NCBI GenBank assembly: GCA_963930775.1 | Contig: OZ005699.1 | Coordinates: 8,949,501-9,013,500, forward strand | DNA: 64,000 nucleotides | Source of the DNA: Cliona cf. orientalis | Taxonomy: Eukaryota; Porifera; Demospongiae; Clionaida; Clionaidae | Direction of reading: 5' to 3' | Shown here: one piece after another, positions 11,576 to 22,268 of the stretch | Layout of the letters: each line of letters opens with the position of its first letter | Numbering within the stretch: position 1 is the stretch's first letter | Position numbers and translations under genes: made by a program | The notes under the pieces: generated by a model | What the model saw: only the letters and a program-made list of their open reading frames with translations | Databases searched by the model: none | What the model was told of the DNA's origin: nothing

Positions 11576-13019
11576 CATCTTAAGGTACCATTAAATTGCG
11601 TGGGCGTGAGGTGGGGGATATGACACCTAAACCACATCAAAGTCATTAGTGAGGTGCATGTTGTGTAACCACGCCCTTTTAATTGCACAGGTCTCAGGGG
11701 TGTGGCTGCTAGAGCCGGAAGTGTTCATTTAATATCCTCCATGGACCGGAAGCCAAGCCGGAAGGGAGGGGCCAGGCCACGCCCAAAACAGCCCCACCCT
11801 GTTCCCCAAGGACCACCATTCTCAATCAAGTGCCTACTAACCACCGGATGTCCACCGGAAGCCCACAATCAATCCCAATTAAAACACACAGCTTCCTCAA
11901 GGCCAAAACACACACAAACACTTGGAGGCCGTTCTGCCACACCGCCCACACAAGAGCTCACCTCATTTCCTGTGTGGGCGGAGTAACAACACGTCATCGC
12001 AACCACATCCGCTTCAAACCGTCGTCAGCTTCCGTCCAGCCGTACAGGCCCCTCGATCGCACCGCCGTACAGTGCCTCATTAACAGACATGGCCTCACCT
12101 TTGACCTCCTGCCACGCCCCCAAAGCCTCCTCGCGGGGTTCAAAGGTCACCACCGCTTCCGGGACACGCCCACCTATCGCCGAGGCCAAGTCCCAGGCGC
12201 CGATGTCCAAGCACTGGCCCGTGAAGCCACGCCCAATCGGAAGCAATAAAACCTGCATTAACGCACACGCACACACTCCACACAGTGCCAGGAACACGCC
12301 CACATGCTTAATTAGGCCTAATAAGCTTTTTTTTTTTTTTTTTTTTTTTCAAGGAGACCACACAACAAGCAGAAAAAAAATTGTCCGGAAACCATGATAT
12401 AGTTGAGCTGGATGCTTAGTAGAGCCATACAATGCGAGCAGGCAGCCTATACTCCAATTTTGGCCAAATTGGGTAAAGGTCGACACGTCTATGTGCGCGC
12501 GTAGCCCCGCCCCTCACGTAGCGCGTGGGCGGAAACATTGCAAATGCATGGCTTCCTATACAAACATATGGGGAAACTTCAAAGGGCCATAACTTTAATT
12601 GTAAGGTGTGAATCAAAATTTCCCGCCATCAAAATTCTAGTTTTGACCCATTCTGCGTGTCCATGTAAAAATTATCCCCCCAAGTGCTCCCAAACCCCCC
12701 ATGAATTAGATTATTTAATTATTTAATTATTTAAATTTGCTTTTTTTTTCTACTTGTTGTGTAATTTGTCGTTGCGGTTAATAGTTAAGAAAGAATGCTT
12801 TGATCTTGCTTTGATGTGGGCAATTACCGGCCTTTTCTTCAGGGGCCACTTCCGGTCGCTAATTACACGCGCATAATCATCCCTGGCCGATTCTGGACAC
12901 GCCCACCTTCGACCGAAAGCACTCGTATGGCCTCTTCGGCCACGCCCCTTCACGATTCGCTAATTAAATTAGCCATTCCTGACGCTCACGCCCACGCAAT
13001 TAAATGGTACCTTAAGATG
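11576..13019. mobile_element. 1.4-kb element with 35-bp terminal inverted repeats
   Basis: The left end CATCTTAAGGTACCATTAAA continues into TTGCGTGGGCGTGAG. The right end is its inverse: CTCACGCCCACGCAATTAAA, then TGGTACCTTAAGATG. The interior is GC-richer, with many CACGCCC motifs and a run of about 23 T at 12328-12350. A minus-strand frame at 12025-12303 is open but resembles nothing I know, and codon evidence is absent. No target duplication is clear. It sits exactly at the junction where receptor-derived sequence begins (13020). Confidence 0.75.
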
Positions 13020-13462
13020 ATTCTATCATTAAATTTTGTGCTAGGACAGTCAAAGCCACCTCCAGTCCATGGCCACACAGTACTGCCCTCACCAATAACA
13101 GAGCAATTATAAATATAAATCAAGACAGAGCCAACAAATAATCAATGATAGTCCTTCCTCTCTTGCCAACACTAAAAAGCATAAATTTCTCAATAATTAT
13201 TAATTTAAAACACAGTTATACTCTAACCTGCAGCTAGTATGATCAAATCAAAGGTGAATAATTGAGCAATGAAGATTGCTTGATAGTTACTTCCTGGAAG
13301 ATTTCTTTACTGCAGCTATAATTATATACTTGCAGTGGTGCAATAATAATAATAATATTATAATATTATTAATTTTATACTTTTCAATTGAACTTACTTC
13401 ATACAATGCCATCTTTTTAGACAGACCCATCTGAATATTAATTTTGATAGATAGCCTCACTC
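13020..13462 (-). pseudogene. Fragment of the Ig-like/ZU5 receptor gene, 5' exons
   Basis: Closely matches the minus strand of 45800-46215. It covers the part of the Ig-like exon with AGGACAGTCAAAGCCACCTC (13045), the CTTGCCAACACT exon start (13163), the signal-peptide exon region (13230-13310) and the 5' leader containing GAACTTACTTCATACAATGC (13391). The signal-peptide frame is not preserved and several differences interrupt coding. It is therefore a duplicated, non-functional piece lying where B1 exon 2 should be. Homology to that locus resumes beyond the next transposon (13820-13890, then 15115-15200 against 49015-49200). Confidence 0.8.
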
Positions 13463-13818
13463 CAGTGGCGTAGGCAGGGGGGGTGCTCAGGGGGCTGGAG
13501 CACCCCCCTCTGCTCTTGGCCTAGTCATGCCTAGTTCACATAGTTCATAGAACAGTCTCATCCAGCACCCCCTTGGCTACTCCAAACTATCATCAACTAC
13601 AAAAACAACAGCTTAGAAGACAGTTAGAAACTTATCTTATCCCAATATCTGGCCGAAAACCTTGAGCTAGCTCGCTAGCTACATTCAGAACGAGTTCTCG
13701 TTGACAATTTGAACTTCGACCTTGACGATTAATAGGTGGGCGTGGCTTAAAATTTTGCGCGCGCGCTTCGCGCGCGTACTCCAGCACCCCCTTACCTAAA
13801 ATCCTGGCTACGCCCCTG
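13463..13818. mobile_element. MITE with CAGTGGCGTAG-type ends, hAT-like
   Basis: The left end CAGTGGCGTAGGCAGG and right end CCTGGCTACGCCCCTG are near-perfect inverted repeats of 16 bp. Both sides are flanked by CACTC. The interior is non-coding and contains GCACCCCC-type repeats and a GCGCGCGCTTCGCGCGCG palindrome near 13758. Ends of this type are common among hAT-derived MITEs, but an 8-bp duplication is not visible, so the superfamily is tentative. Confidence 0.75.
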
Positions 13819-13889
13819 CACTCTCAATTATTTTGTAGGGGAATTCCTATACTGTCATGCAAGTAATAAGCAACCTGCATGTCTATAGG

Positions 13890-14655
13890 TAATAGTGAGA
13901 TTGTATGTTGAATTTGGGTAAAATAGCACTCTGAAATAGGTATTTGGTTCAAAACTTGTACGAGCGATAGCGAGTACAATTTGATGAACCAAATGCCTAT
14001 TTCGGAGTGCTATTTAGGCCACTCCAATATGATTAGTTGTTTCTCATTTCCCGCCCGCATCCTTCCCACAATTTCCAGATTTTATTCAGTATACCCGCTC
14101 TTATCTCGTTGTCTAACAGTAGCTTTGGCATGGGTCGTCAATGTTGCTGGCGCGTATAGTGATAATGAATAATGAATAATGAACCGCCCGCCCGCATCAT
14201 GCCATGCCCCAGGCTTTCTGATGAAAGGGGAAACAGTGAATCATATTGGAGTGGCCTTATCCAAATTCAACATACAACCTCACTATCACAGGCTAATAGT
14301 ATACATACACAAAGTCAGATAGGTAGCTATTTCAACTCAGAAGGGTATTTCAAACTCAGGTGCCTATTTCACTTGTAGCTAATAGTATAGCTACTTGTAC
14401 TTTGATGTGTACAAATCTTGTATAGCTACCAATTACAAGTATTACAAGTGAAATAGGCACCTGAGTTTGAAATACCCTTCTGAGTTGAAATACCTATCTT
14501 GTGTATACTATTAGCCTGTGATAGTGAGGTTGTATGTTGAATTTGGATAAATAGCACTCGCTATCGCTCGTACAATTTTTGAACCAAATAGCTACCTATT
14601 TCAGAGTGCTATTTTACCCAAACTCAACATACAACCTCACTATTACCTATACTAA
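13890..14655. mobile_element. Large fold-back element with nested Harbinger-type MITE
   Basis: The outer arms (TAATAGTGAGATTGTATGTT at 13891, inverted at about 14622-14650) and inner arms of about 105 bp (14262-14362 against 14440-14545) make the whole segment self-complementary. The same AATTTGGGTAAAATAGCACT and CTATTTCAGAGTGC-type blocks recur on both sides. A separate 240-bp MITE (14017-14256) is inserted in the left half, flanked by TTA. Confidence 0.75.
14017..14256. mobile_element. Harbinger-type MITE, copy 1
   Basis: Ends GGCCACTCCAATATGATT and AATCATATTGGAGTGGCC, with TTA on both sides. The family core is present: TTTCTCAT, CCGCCCGC, and an AATAATGAATAATGA block before CCGCCCGCCCGCAT. 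A 3-bp TTA/TAA duplication is characteristic of PIF/Harbinger elements. Confidence 0.85.
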
Positions 14656-14663
14656 TACTTGTA

Positions 14664-15063
14664 ATGCACCTATCAATGGTATGCCCCACCTACCCCACCT
14701 GGGGCCTAGGTGGGGCATGGGGGGTTTATTGCCGAGGCCTGGCACCCAGGATGGGGCAAGGTGGGGCATTTGCCAGCACTGTGCGTTAAATAGAATAATT
14801 GAAGGTCAGGGTTTGCTTGGCGTTCACGAAGTGCCACATGCGAATTTCAGTACAACGATGGCTTCCAAGAAGATAGTAGCTGTACAAATTTTTGATAGAC
14901 GAACATGAACATTCCATATGGGGGTTGGGGGTGTAGATGGGGAAAGGACCCTGTAATTTTCCCCCATATATGGGGCAAAGTACAAAGTCTATAGGACAAA
15001 TCCCCCATCATTTCCCCATATCCCCCAGGTGGGGTAGGTGGGGCATAATATTGATAGGTGCAT
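14664..15063. mobile_element. MITE with 43-bp ends rich in CCCCACCT
   Basis: The left end ATGCACCTATCAATGGTATG then CCCCACCTACCCCACCTGGGG is inverted at the right end (15021-15063). The interior is non-coding with further GGTGGGGCA blocks. Flanks resemble TAAT/AATT but no exact duplication is certain. Confidence 0.8.
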
Positions 15064-15204
15064 AATTGGTATACAAGATTTGTATACATCAAAGTACAAG
15101 TATACTATTATATTTTTAATAGGTAAAGAATTTACATAATATGCATGCATCACTGATGACATTGTGCAAAATTAATACTATTCATGAGTGCACAAACTGT
15201 TTTA

Positions 15205-15343
15205 AAATTCCACGTGGCTTCTTTAGGTTATACGCATGCGCACTATGCTGATTGTCACAGTAGGTTAAGTACGTTCGATCGCTGCATATTTATGCGCATG
15301 CGTACAACCATTGTACCTCCATTCAACAGCTAAACGGTGAAAA
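15205..15343 (+). promoter_or_regulatory. Copied promoter of A2
   Basis: Carries the same pair of NRF1-like palindromes as the A1 promoter (ACGCATGCGC near 15230; GCGCATGCGT near 15294, preceded by TATTTAT) and the same leader up to the ATG. In A1 this block is the shared promoter with CCT2; here no second gene is attached. Confidence 0.55.
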
Positions 15344-18255
15344 ATGTTGGTTAAATTTCTCATCTCTCTGAGCTTGCTTGCCGCCGCTGCGTTGTTTGTG
15401 CAGGGGCAGTCAGTGGTGCGGCCTGGACCACCGGACACTTGTCTGGAGGGGCCGTTCCACAAAGATGTTCCCTCACCTGAGGAGCAGCTTGATGAGTGTC
15501 TCTCCTGGCAGAACGAGGCCTGCTGCAATCTGGAGCTCTCCATGACCATCGACCGTCATAAGGCTGTGGGACTCTATAACTATTCATGGGACCTCTGTGG
15601 TACTCTATCACCTGATTGCGAAGAATTCATCAAGGCAGGTTTATTGTTAAACCTAAAAATTAATTAATATTGTCTCAGCAGTATTCATGTGCTTTTAGTA
15701 GCAGTGGTACCCAATCTGGTTGCTAATTGGCTATGTATCTGAGCTGGTAGAGAAATATGCAAATATTAGGACCCCATTGCAATTCCTAGCTATTCAGTAT
15801 TAATAATAATATTCAAAATACTACAATTACAAGTACGTTTGATGTCACAATCATGGGATAATGTGACTGAACACTACTAATCATTTTGTCTCTATACAAA
15901 AGTCCCATAGACTAAGTGTGCAATTATTTTCTTAATTGCACACTTATTTGCTTAGTAATTGCACACTTACTGACCGATAGCGGCGCGCGCTGGACCAATC
16001 AGATCTCACGTACGATCACAGCAACCAGCACCAGCCCAGCAACAAACGAGTCCTGACCGACAGCGGCGCGCGCTTGACCAATCAGATCGCTCGTACGATC
16101 ATAGCAACAAGCACTAGCCCAGAAACGAACGAGTCCTTGAATGGCGGATAGCTGGCCACCATGGCGTTGTGGAGATCGACAGAGAAGGCTTCGTGGAAGT
16201 CGTCGAGCTAGACCCTTCCTCTTCGCTTGTATCTATGCGTCTGCTCTGCTGTCAGAATGCTGAGCTCTAGAATGAGCGAGCGAAACGGCGACCGACTCAT
16301 TCTATTCCTCGTGCATATTATGACTGTGAGGCGTGGTCAGAACTTCAGCTAGCATGCGCATGCACAATAGCTTCTTATGACTGTTGAACTCGTCGACCAC
16401 TTACCAACATTGACCTTACAGCATTATTTCCCAAATTGCACTCGATTACCTGTACAATCGAGTGCCAGTTAGTATAGCGCGCATGCGCAGATGAAGACCA
16501 CACCCCTCACTGGAGGCCAAGAACTCATCGTGTAATGGCGAAGTTCTCACTCCGCTCGAACGTCGAATCTACCACCAGACCATGACAAAGAGCAGACATC
16601 ACCTCTCGCTTCGCTCGAGGCTCGGTGGCCTGCCGAGCAGGCCTGTCGAAACGCGCGGCGCTTGCGCCGCGCGCTCGAGCTCGAGAATGCATCCCCCGAG
16701 TCTATGGCCCCTAGGCCTTGGCAACCTCGTTTGTGCACACGGCACAACAATTCTGACCAATCGTGAGTCTTCTGAACTTGTAGGAGAGCGCATCTTTTTA
16801 CATGTATGCCCTCCAGGTTAGGACACGGACTATATAAGAAAATTGATCGTCTGAAAAATATTTTTCGTTGTATAGCTATATATAATCACTGCATGATGAA
16901 ATACTACATGTGCATTTCTGGCCCAAGTTTTCCAGATGTTGCTTCACAATTGGCAGTGTGTATTCTTTTATGCAAAGCCACTGTTTGTATTAAAGTAGCT
17001 ATATGCATCTTTGAAGCAGCGATAATGAACCCACATGAACCCCCGGCCCTAACGACACCACTGGCTGTACATATTAAGTTGTTAGTCTCATCCCCAGGCT
17101 TGAGCACCTCAATCTTATCAATGCAATATTCAAGGGAAAATATTGCAGTTGATCATGCATCCTATAGCTATAATTTTATAATTTAATTTCTTTACAACTA
17201 TCTAGTATATACCACATGCATAGCTATTATGTCCATCAGGAGCACGCGTACGGGAAATCCCAGGCATGAAACAATGTACCTCGCAATGTACAGAATACTC
17301 ATGTAATGCAATAATAGTATTATGTTGAACCATCTTTTGCCAGCCTTGTATTTCATTAACATAGTACAACAATGGGGATACCAAGTACATAGTAGATATA
17401 GGCACCCAATCCATGCACCTATATGCACCCATCCTATGCATGATATTGTGTAGCTTTGTTGAGCCTGTCACAATATGCATATTTCATTACACTATCATAG
17501 CCAGTGATGTAACGTGTCACGTATACATCACTACATAATATAATTATGTAGACTGTCTACATGGAATAATACCTAGCTAGGTTAATACACTATTAATAGT
17601 ACTACACTGTCATGTATACTATAGTACACTTCCGCTAGCTTTATGCATCCACCTGTGCGGTTACTTTCGATAACTTGCACCCAGTTAAACAATTGCCTAG
17701 AGACGCCACTGTGTACAGCCCCATGTGAACATTCAATAAACCTTTATAGCTGGCTATAATTATTATGCATGAATATTATACACCTTTTAGGATGAAGAGT
17801 GTTTCTACCAGTGTGAGCCAATGCTTGGATACTTCCAAATTGGCATGACTGGATACATCCAAAATGTCCCGGTGTGTGCAAGCTACTGCGACGATTGGTT
17901 TGAGGCGTGCAGAAATGACTTAACCTGCGTTGAAGACTGGTTGGAGGATTTTGACTCTACTGTATATGGTGCCAACATCTGTCCTGCAAATTCAACCTGT
18001 GTCACATTTGAGGAGATGTACGGCAATGCGGAAGGATTATGTAATAGAATGTGGGGAGAGGCTTTCATCTATTCTACTGACACAGACAACTGTACGGTGA
18101 TGGTGTTTGATAACACTATGCCCAATCCAAACTATCAGCTTTCGTTTCCGAGTACCGGTACCAGTGGAGGCCAATCTACACTGAAGATTGAGTCGACTGT
18201 GGTGGTCTATTCAACGATGCTGATGATATCACTGCTAATTGCAGCACTCGTGTAG
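15344..18255 (+). CDS. Folate-receptor-like GPI-anchored protein A2
   Basis: Two exons, 15344-15634 and 17791-18255, give 251 residues nearly identical to A1, with the same signal peptide, 16-cysteine pattern and hydrophobic C-terminal GPI-type tail. The donor is unusual: where A1 has AAG/GTAAAT, A2 has AAG/GCAGGT. Only a GC-AG intron keeps the frame, because the GT four bases later would shift it. Alternatively A2 is mis-spliced and on its way to becoming a pseudogene, but the second exon is fully open, which argues for use. The pocket position equivalent to the vertebrate tryptophan cluster is again W-x3-F-x-S. It lies upstream of B2 in the same order as A1-B1. Confidence 0.85.
15905..16810. 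repeat. Repeat-rich insertion in the A2 intron
   Basis: This block has no counterpart in A1. It holds three TTGCACACTTA repeats (15918-15970) and a direct duplication of about 80 bp (15970-16045 and 16055-16135) with GCGGCGCGCGC, GACCAATCAGATC and GTACGATCA. GC-rich DNA follows with a GCGCGCATGCGCAG site (16477), then a GCGCGGCGCTTGCGCCGCGCGC palindrome near 16652-16672. It may be one or more transposons; I could not define ends. Confidence 0.5.
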
Positions 18256-18846
18256 CTCGAGCTGTATACTCAGGCTCTCAGAGATCAACAGTTAATTACT
18301 ATAAGTAGTAGCTAGTATGCATACAGCTATAATTATTATATTGATTCAGTACATATTGCCACATGACTAATCACATGACTGATCTTGATGAATTATCAAA
18401 ATTGCCTGGCTGCATTAATATTACCTATTGCGTACCATGCAATACCCATAAGGAACCAGTTGAAGAAAATTAATGCAAGTGGCCTCTGAAAAGAAACAAT
18501 GTCATACGTACAGAAATTAAAACCATAATAATATATGGGATTGTGTTGCCAAGAACAACTTGAAATTATTGGTAACCTTATTGGCACATAATAAAAAAAT
18601 TTAATCCTACTGTACTGCTTTCATGGCTGTACCTTGAAATCCACGTACTATAATTGCTATTCACTAGCTATTCAGATAAGGTTAAAAACTGTACTCTAAC
18701 ATGGTATACATTGATAGAGAATACAGTCAGCAACCTATCAATAATCTCAACTCTGACACAATCATAATATACCTTTGACTCATAATTTTAAGAAAGCAAC
18801 TAGCTAGCTACTAGACTCAATTGCAGTAGCTAATTGTTCACATCAG

Positions 18847-19802
18847 ATGGACAAAATGCTGGCAAACTTCATCGTCTTTTTGAGCATGCTTCCCATGCTA
18901 TTGGTGTGGGGACACCAATATGACAGCAAGGTGCACGTGCATCCTGGACCTCCGGATTTTTGCTTGAAGGGTCCCTATCACAAGCCTGCTCCATCCATCG
19001 AGGACCAAGAAGAGTTTCAAGAGTGCCACTCCTGGTCTCAAAATGTGTCCTGCTGCAGTGCTAACTTGACGGAGAGCATCAGTCTTTACAAGGCCAGGAA
19101 ATTGTACAACTACACATGGGATGTGTGTGGCCCTTTGTCACCACAGTGTGAGAAATTTATCAAGGTAAAAATAATCACACTACATAGCTGCTGTAAAGTT
19201 AAAAATAGTAAGGAAAATAATTTTTAGCTAGTGTAGCTCTCAGCTTCAGTTTTACCACGCTACTAAGTCAATACTGATAGGTACAAATTTTTAAAACTAT
19301 TGATGTGCCTTAATTTTTATATTAATATGTACAGGATGAAGAGTGTTTCTACCAGTGTGAGCCAATGCTTGGGTACTTCCAAATTGGCATGACTGGATAC
19401 ATCCAAAATGTACCAGTGTGTGCAAGCTACTGCAACAATTGGTTTGAGGCTTGTAAGAACGACCTCACATGTGCTGAAAATTGGCTACATGACTTCGCAA
19501 AAGACGCTAATGGAACTAATGTTTGCCCAGTGAATTCCACAGGGCCTGGTTGTATCACGTTTCGAGAAATGTATGGCAGTGGCGAAGGACTGTGCAATAA
19601 GATGTGGGGAAAGGCATTCTATTACTCCAGTGATACTGATAACTGCACAGTGATGGCATTTGATGGTGGAATGGCTAATCCGAACATCAGGCTCTCCTTC
19701 CCAGAGGACCAACCAGGAGTGAGCGACAATGGAAGCGTCCAGTCAATAGTGGTGTATGGATCTGTGCTCATTGTTATGCTACTCATTGCTGCAAATATTT
19801 AG
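18847..19802 (+). CDS. Folate-receptor-like GPI-anchored protein B2
   Basis: Two exons, 18847-19164 and 19335-19802, with a 170-bp GT-AG intron in phase 0, give 261 residues. The signal peptide ends near VWG. The Cys framework matches A1/A2 (CHSWSQNVSCC, YNYTWDVCG, ECFYQCEP, VPVCASYCNNWFEACKNDLTC, GLCNKMWGKAFYY), and the last 25 or so residues form a hydrophobic GPI-type tail. It differs from A1/A2 mainly in the N-terminus and in the region equivalent to the folate-pocket tryptophan cluster (ENWLHDFAKDANG, only one Trp). It is the only intact B-type copy. There are many N-glycosylation sequons. Confidence 0.9.
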
Positions 19803-20209
19803 TCGGACTGCTGTATAATACAATCATGACATTGTACTAGCTGAATGGTAGTAGCAAATGCACCATCACTACATTGAATGCATTATGTGGAGCTGAATCA
19901 ATAATTACTAACTAAAAGTGAATGGTACTTATTAAATTTTCATGTATCTATAAATTTAATACTGTATAGGCTTCAAAACCCTACACAAAGCACTATAATA
20001 ATAATTATTGTGCCTCCCTTCCAGGTATATGGCTGCATGGCATTTGATAATGTACAGATACATGCACACAACCCTTGCACATGATAATAATTATTAGCTA
20101 TGTGCACCAAGGCTTAAAAATAATAGGTCATGATCGATATCAGAAAATTGAAGTAGCCAAATACTATAGCATAATAATTTTGTTACTATGATAGGTGATA
20201 ATAATAATA

Positions 20210-20628
20210 TTATTGCTGACAACAAAAGCGCCATAAAAAATAACACACAATAATAATAATAACTGCTATCAAAACAAATTCAGTAGTGATGTATGTGAAA
20301 GCTGAGAAGAAACTAGGGCTACTGCAATCGATATTTGATGGATTCCACATATTGTAGTCTCCATAGACGACCTTGGCCACAGAGATAAAAGAGAACAACA
20401 TATTGGCTGCTATCCCCAGCACGACTATAACTGCTAACACAATTACAGAACCCAGCATGATCAAATAACAATGATCTTCTAGATAAACTTTATGACTAGT
20501 GTATAAGATCATAAGGATAACCACTACAATAATCAGCAGCAAAAGTAGCCCCCCGGAAGATACATCATAAGCACCAACTCGTATGTCAGAAAATCCACAT
20601 TTGTCTTTTCCCTGAATTCCAAGAGCTC
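20210..20628 (-). CDS. Multi-pass membrane protein, last exon; first exon not found
   Basis: An open exon after a good acceptor (TTAACTGTAG) runs to a stop. It encodes about 139 residues with three long hydrophobic helices: LLLLLIIVVVILMILY, then a YLIMLGSVIVLAVIVV segment continuing to ANMLF, then FVLIAVIIIIVCYFLW. An extracellular loop between the last two holds NPSNIDCSS. This looks like the end of a four-helix (MARVEL- or tetraspan-like) protein, but no family motif is decisive. The upstream exon is unclear. The acceptor phase equals that of the last exon of the neighbouring CARD-TM gene (20884-20954), so use as an alternative last exon of that gene is formally possible. Confidence 0.55.
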
Positions 20629-20835
20629 CTACAGTTAAGAAAGGCTGGCATGTAATAACATCCACATATATAGCTATATAGCAAGAACTTTTGAGGGAGA
20701 AAATGTTCACAGATCAGTATAAAATATGAACATTTCGTGGAATACTAAATCAATCATGGCTGTACTACGGGTGTACTAAAATTAAAATTTTTTCGCGTGC
20801 TCTCCCTCGAAAGCCGCGGCGGATGCTATCATAAT

Positions 20836-20881
20836 TAGGTAAGGGTCGTCACCAGCTCGGGTCTTCGACGACCCTTACCTA
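20836..20881 (-). repeat. 15-bp perfect hairpin just after the CARD-TM stop
   Basis: TAGGTAAGGGTCGTC (20836-20850) and its exact complement (20867-20881) flank a 16-base loop. The right arm ends 3 bp from the stop of the CARD-TM gene. Related GGTAAAGGTCGTCAA motifs occur singly at about 5405, 28578, 43365, 52076 and 61479, so the arms belong to a dispersed repeat. Confidence 0.8.
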
Positions 20882-20883
20882 CA

Positions 20884-21882
20884 CTAGCTGCACTGACCAT
20901 AAACAATAGTAGTGATAGCAAGAGCTGCCAGAAGGAGTGCAATAGTACAGAGTCCTACATGATAAAATATTACGCATGATGCTTTATTGGCTGTGACTGC
21001 ACTTAAAGGTTGTATACATACCTCCAAACAGCCAACCAATCCAGAAACCTGCAAGAATTTAATAATAATTATTATTATAGAATAGCAAGGGCTTATCAAG
21101 CCGCTACTAGAAGCCCTTCGCCATAAGCCCTTGGAATAGCCAAATAATACAGACAATGTAGAAGGTTGCAGAAACTCACTTTTTATTTCAGGGTGTTGGT
21201 GATTGCCTGCTGCCGCTGATTCCATTGTTTGAGGCTGACTAACACGGCGTACGCTAGGTGCCGTCTCAGCCTGATCTTGATCTGTATTACTGGGGGTACT
21301 TGGTGATGCTGCACCTGTTGAATGTGTCATGGATGCACCTGCACTTTCAGCTACAACTACAGCGGTTGGAGGGGGTTCTTCTGACGATGGTGGATCAGCC
21401 TGAGGGCTGGTTTCTGGAACTGGTATCAGCTGAGTCTGGCTAGTGATACTATTCCTTGTTCGTCTTGATGCTGAAGATCGTCGGCTTGATGTGGACATTC
21501 GTCGCTGTCTCTCCCCCATCATTGTATCATATAATTCCTTGTGACCGACATGAAGTTCTGAAGAACGTTCAAGAGCTTGCATAAACTGTTCAGTGGTGCC
21601 TCGGGTAGCTATGATTTGCTGTAAATTCAATAGAGCCTGGGTTTTAGAAAGATGACCTGATACCGTAAGTTTTGGAGGGTCATCATCACCAATAGCGTTC
21701 TCAGATAAGAGGTAAAGGATGAGATCTTCGATATTCAGTACCCTTTTCATCTCAGGAAGAAAACGTCGCATAACATCATCAGGACTTTCCGTGACATTAG
21801 TCTATACGAAATGGAGATACTTGAGTCAACAAAATATACAAAGTCACATTAGAGTAACATAAGCCACCTGATTCGTCGCCAT
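20884..21882 (-). CDS. Tail-anchored CARD-like protein (MAVS-like architecture)
   Basis: Four exons (21868-21882, 21180-21801, 21022-21048, 20884-20954) join in phase to 244 residues. Residues about 15-97 look like a death-fold domain, best matching a CARD: NIEDLILYLLSENAIGDDD (helices 1-2), KTQALLNLQQIIATRG (helix 3, with the common RG turn), TEQFMQALERSS (helix 4) and GHKELYD (helix 5). A basic Ser/Arg stretch (RRMSTSSRRSSASRRTR) follows, then a disordered Pro/Ser/Thr/Gln-rich linker to about residue 212. The protein ends in one hydrophobic helix (FWIGWLFGGLCTIALLLAAL and on) with only about five residues after it, which is a tail anchor. CARD + Pro-rich linker + C-terminal TM is the layout of MAVS, the RIG-I-pathway adaptor; orthology is not shown. 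Domain identity is read by eye; DED or another death-fold is possible. The neighbour upstream on the same strand is a ZU5/death-domain receptor. Confidence 0.75.
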
Positions 21883-22268
21883 TGTTGATCCTTTGTCAGG
21901 TTTCTTTATGAGTAGCTATATAGGCTTCTACAGTAGCAGTCAATGACTCATCCACTATAATAATATTATGACATTGTACACAAGAATAACATAACAGACT
22001 GACTATCATGGAAGGTCCATTGTATATGTAGTGCACACTTAGCACTGTGTAGTTTACTAACGCCAGTGTATACTTAACAGGGATATACAGTGGACTCAGC
22101 CGATAGTATTGATCATTATTATAATATTACGTAAACATGATTTTAAATGTCAAAGTATTGGTTTAGATCAGTGTTTGACGTTGGTCTCTGAAGCTGAACG
22201 TGCCTTGACAATGTGCCAAATCAGTTACAATAATAGTAATAACTACTGCACGAGCTAAAGCTACTATA

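Noticed and set aside
12025-12303. 92-codon minus-strand frame inside the 11.6-kb TIR element
   Set aside because: It has a hydrophobic start and a coherent look, but there is no recognised family, no splice context, and GC-rich DNA gives long chance frames.
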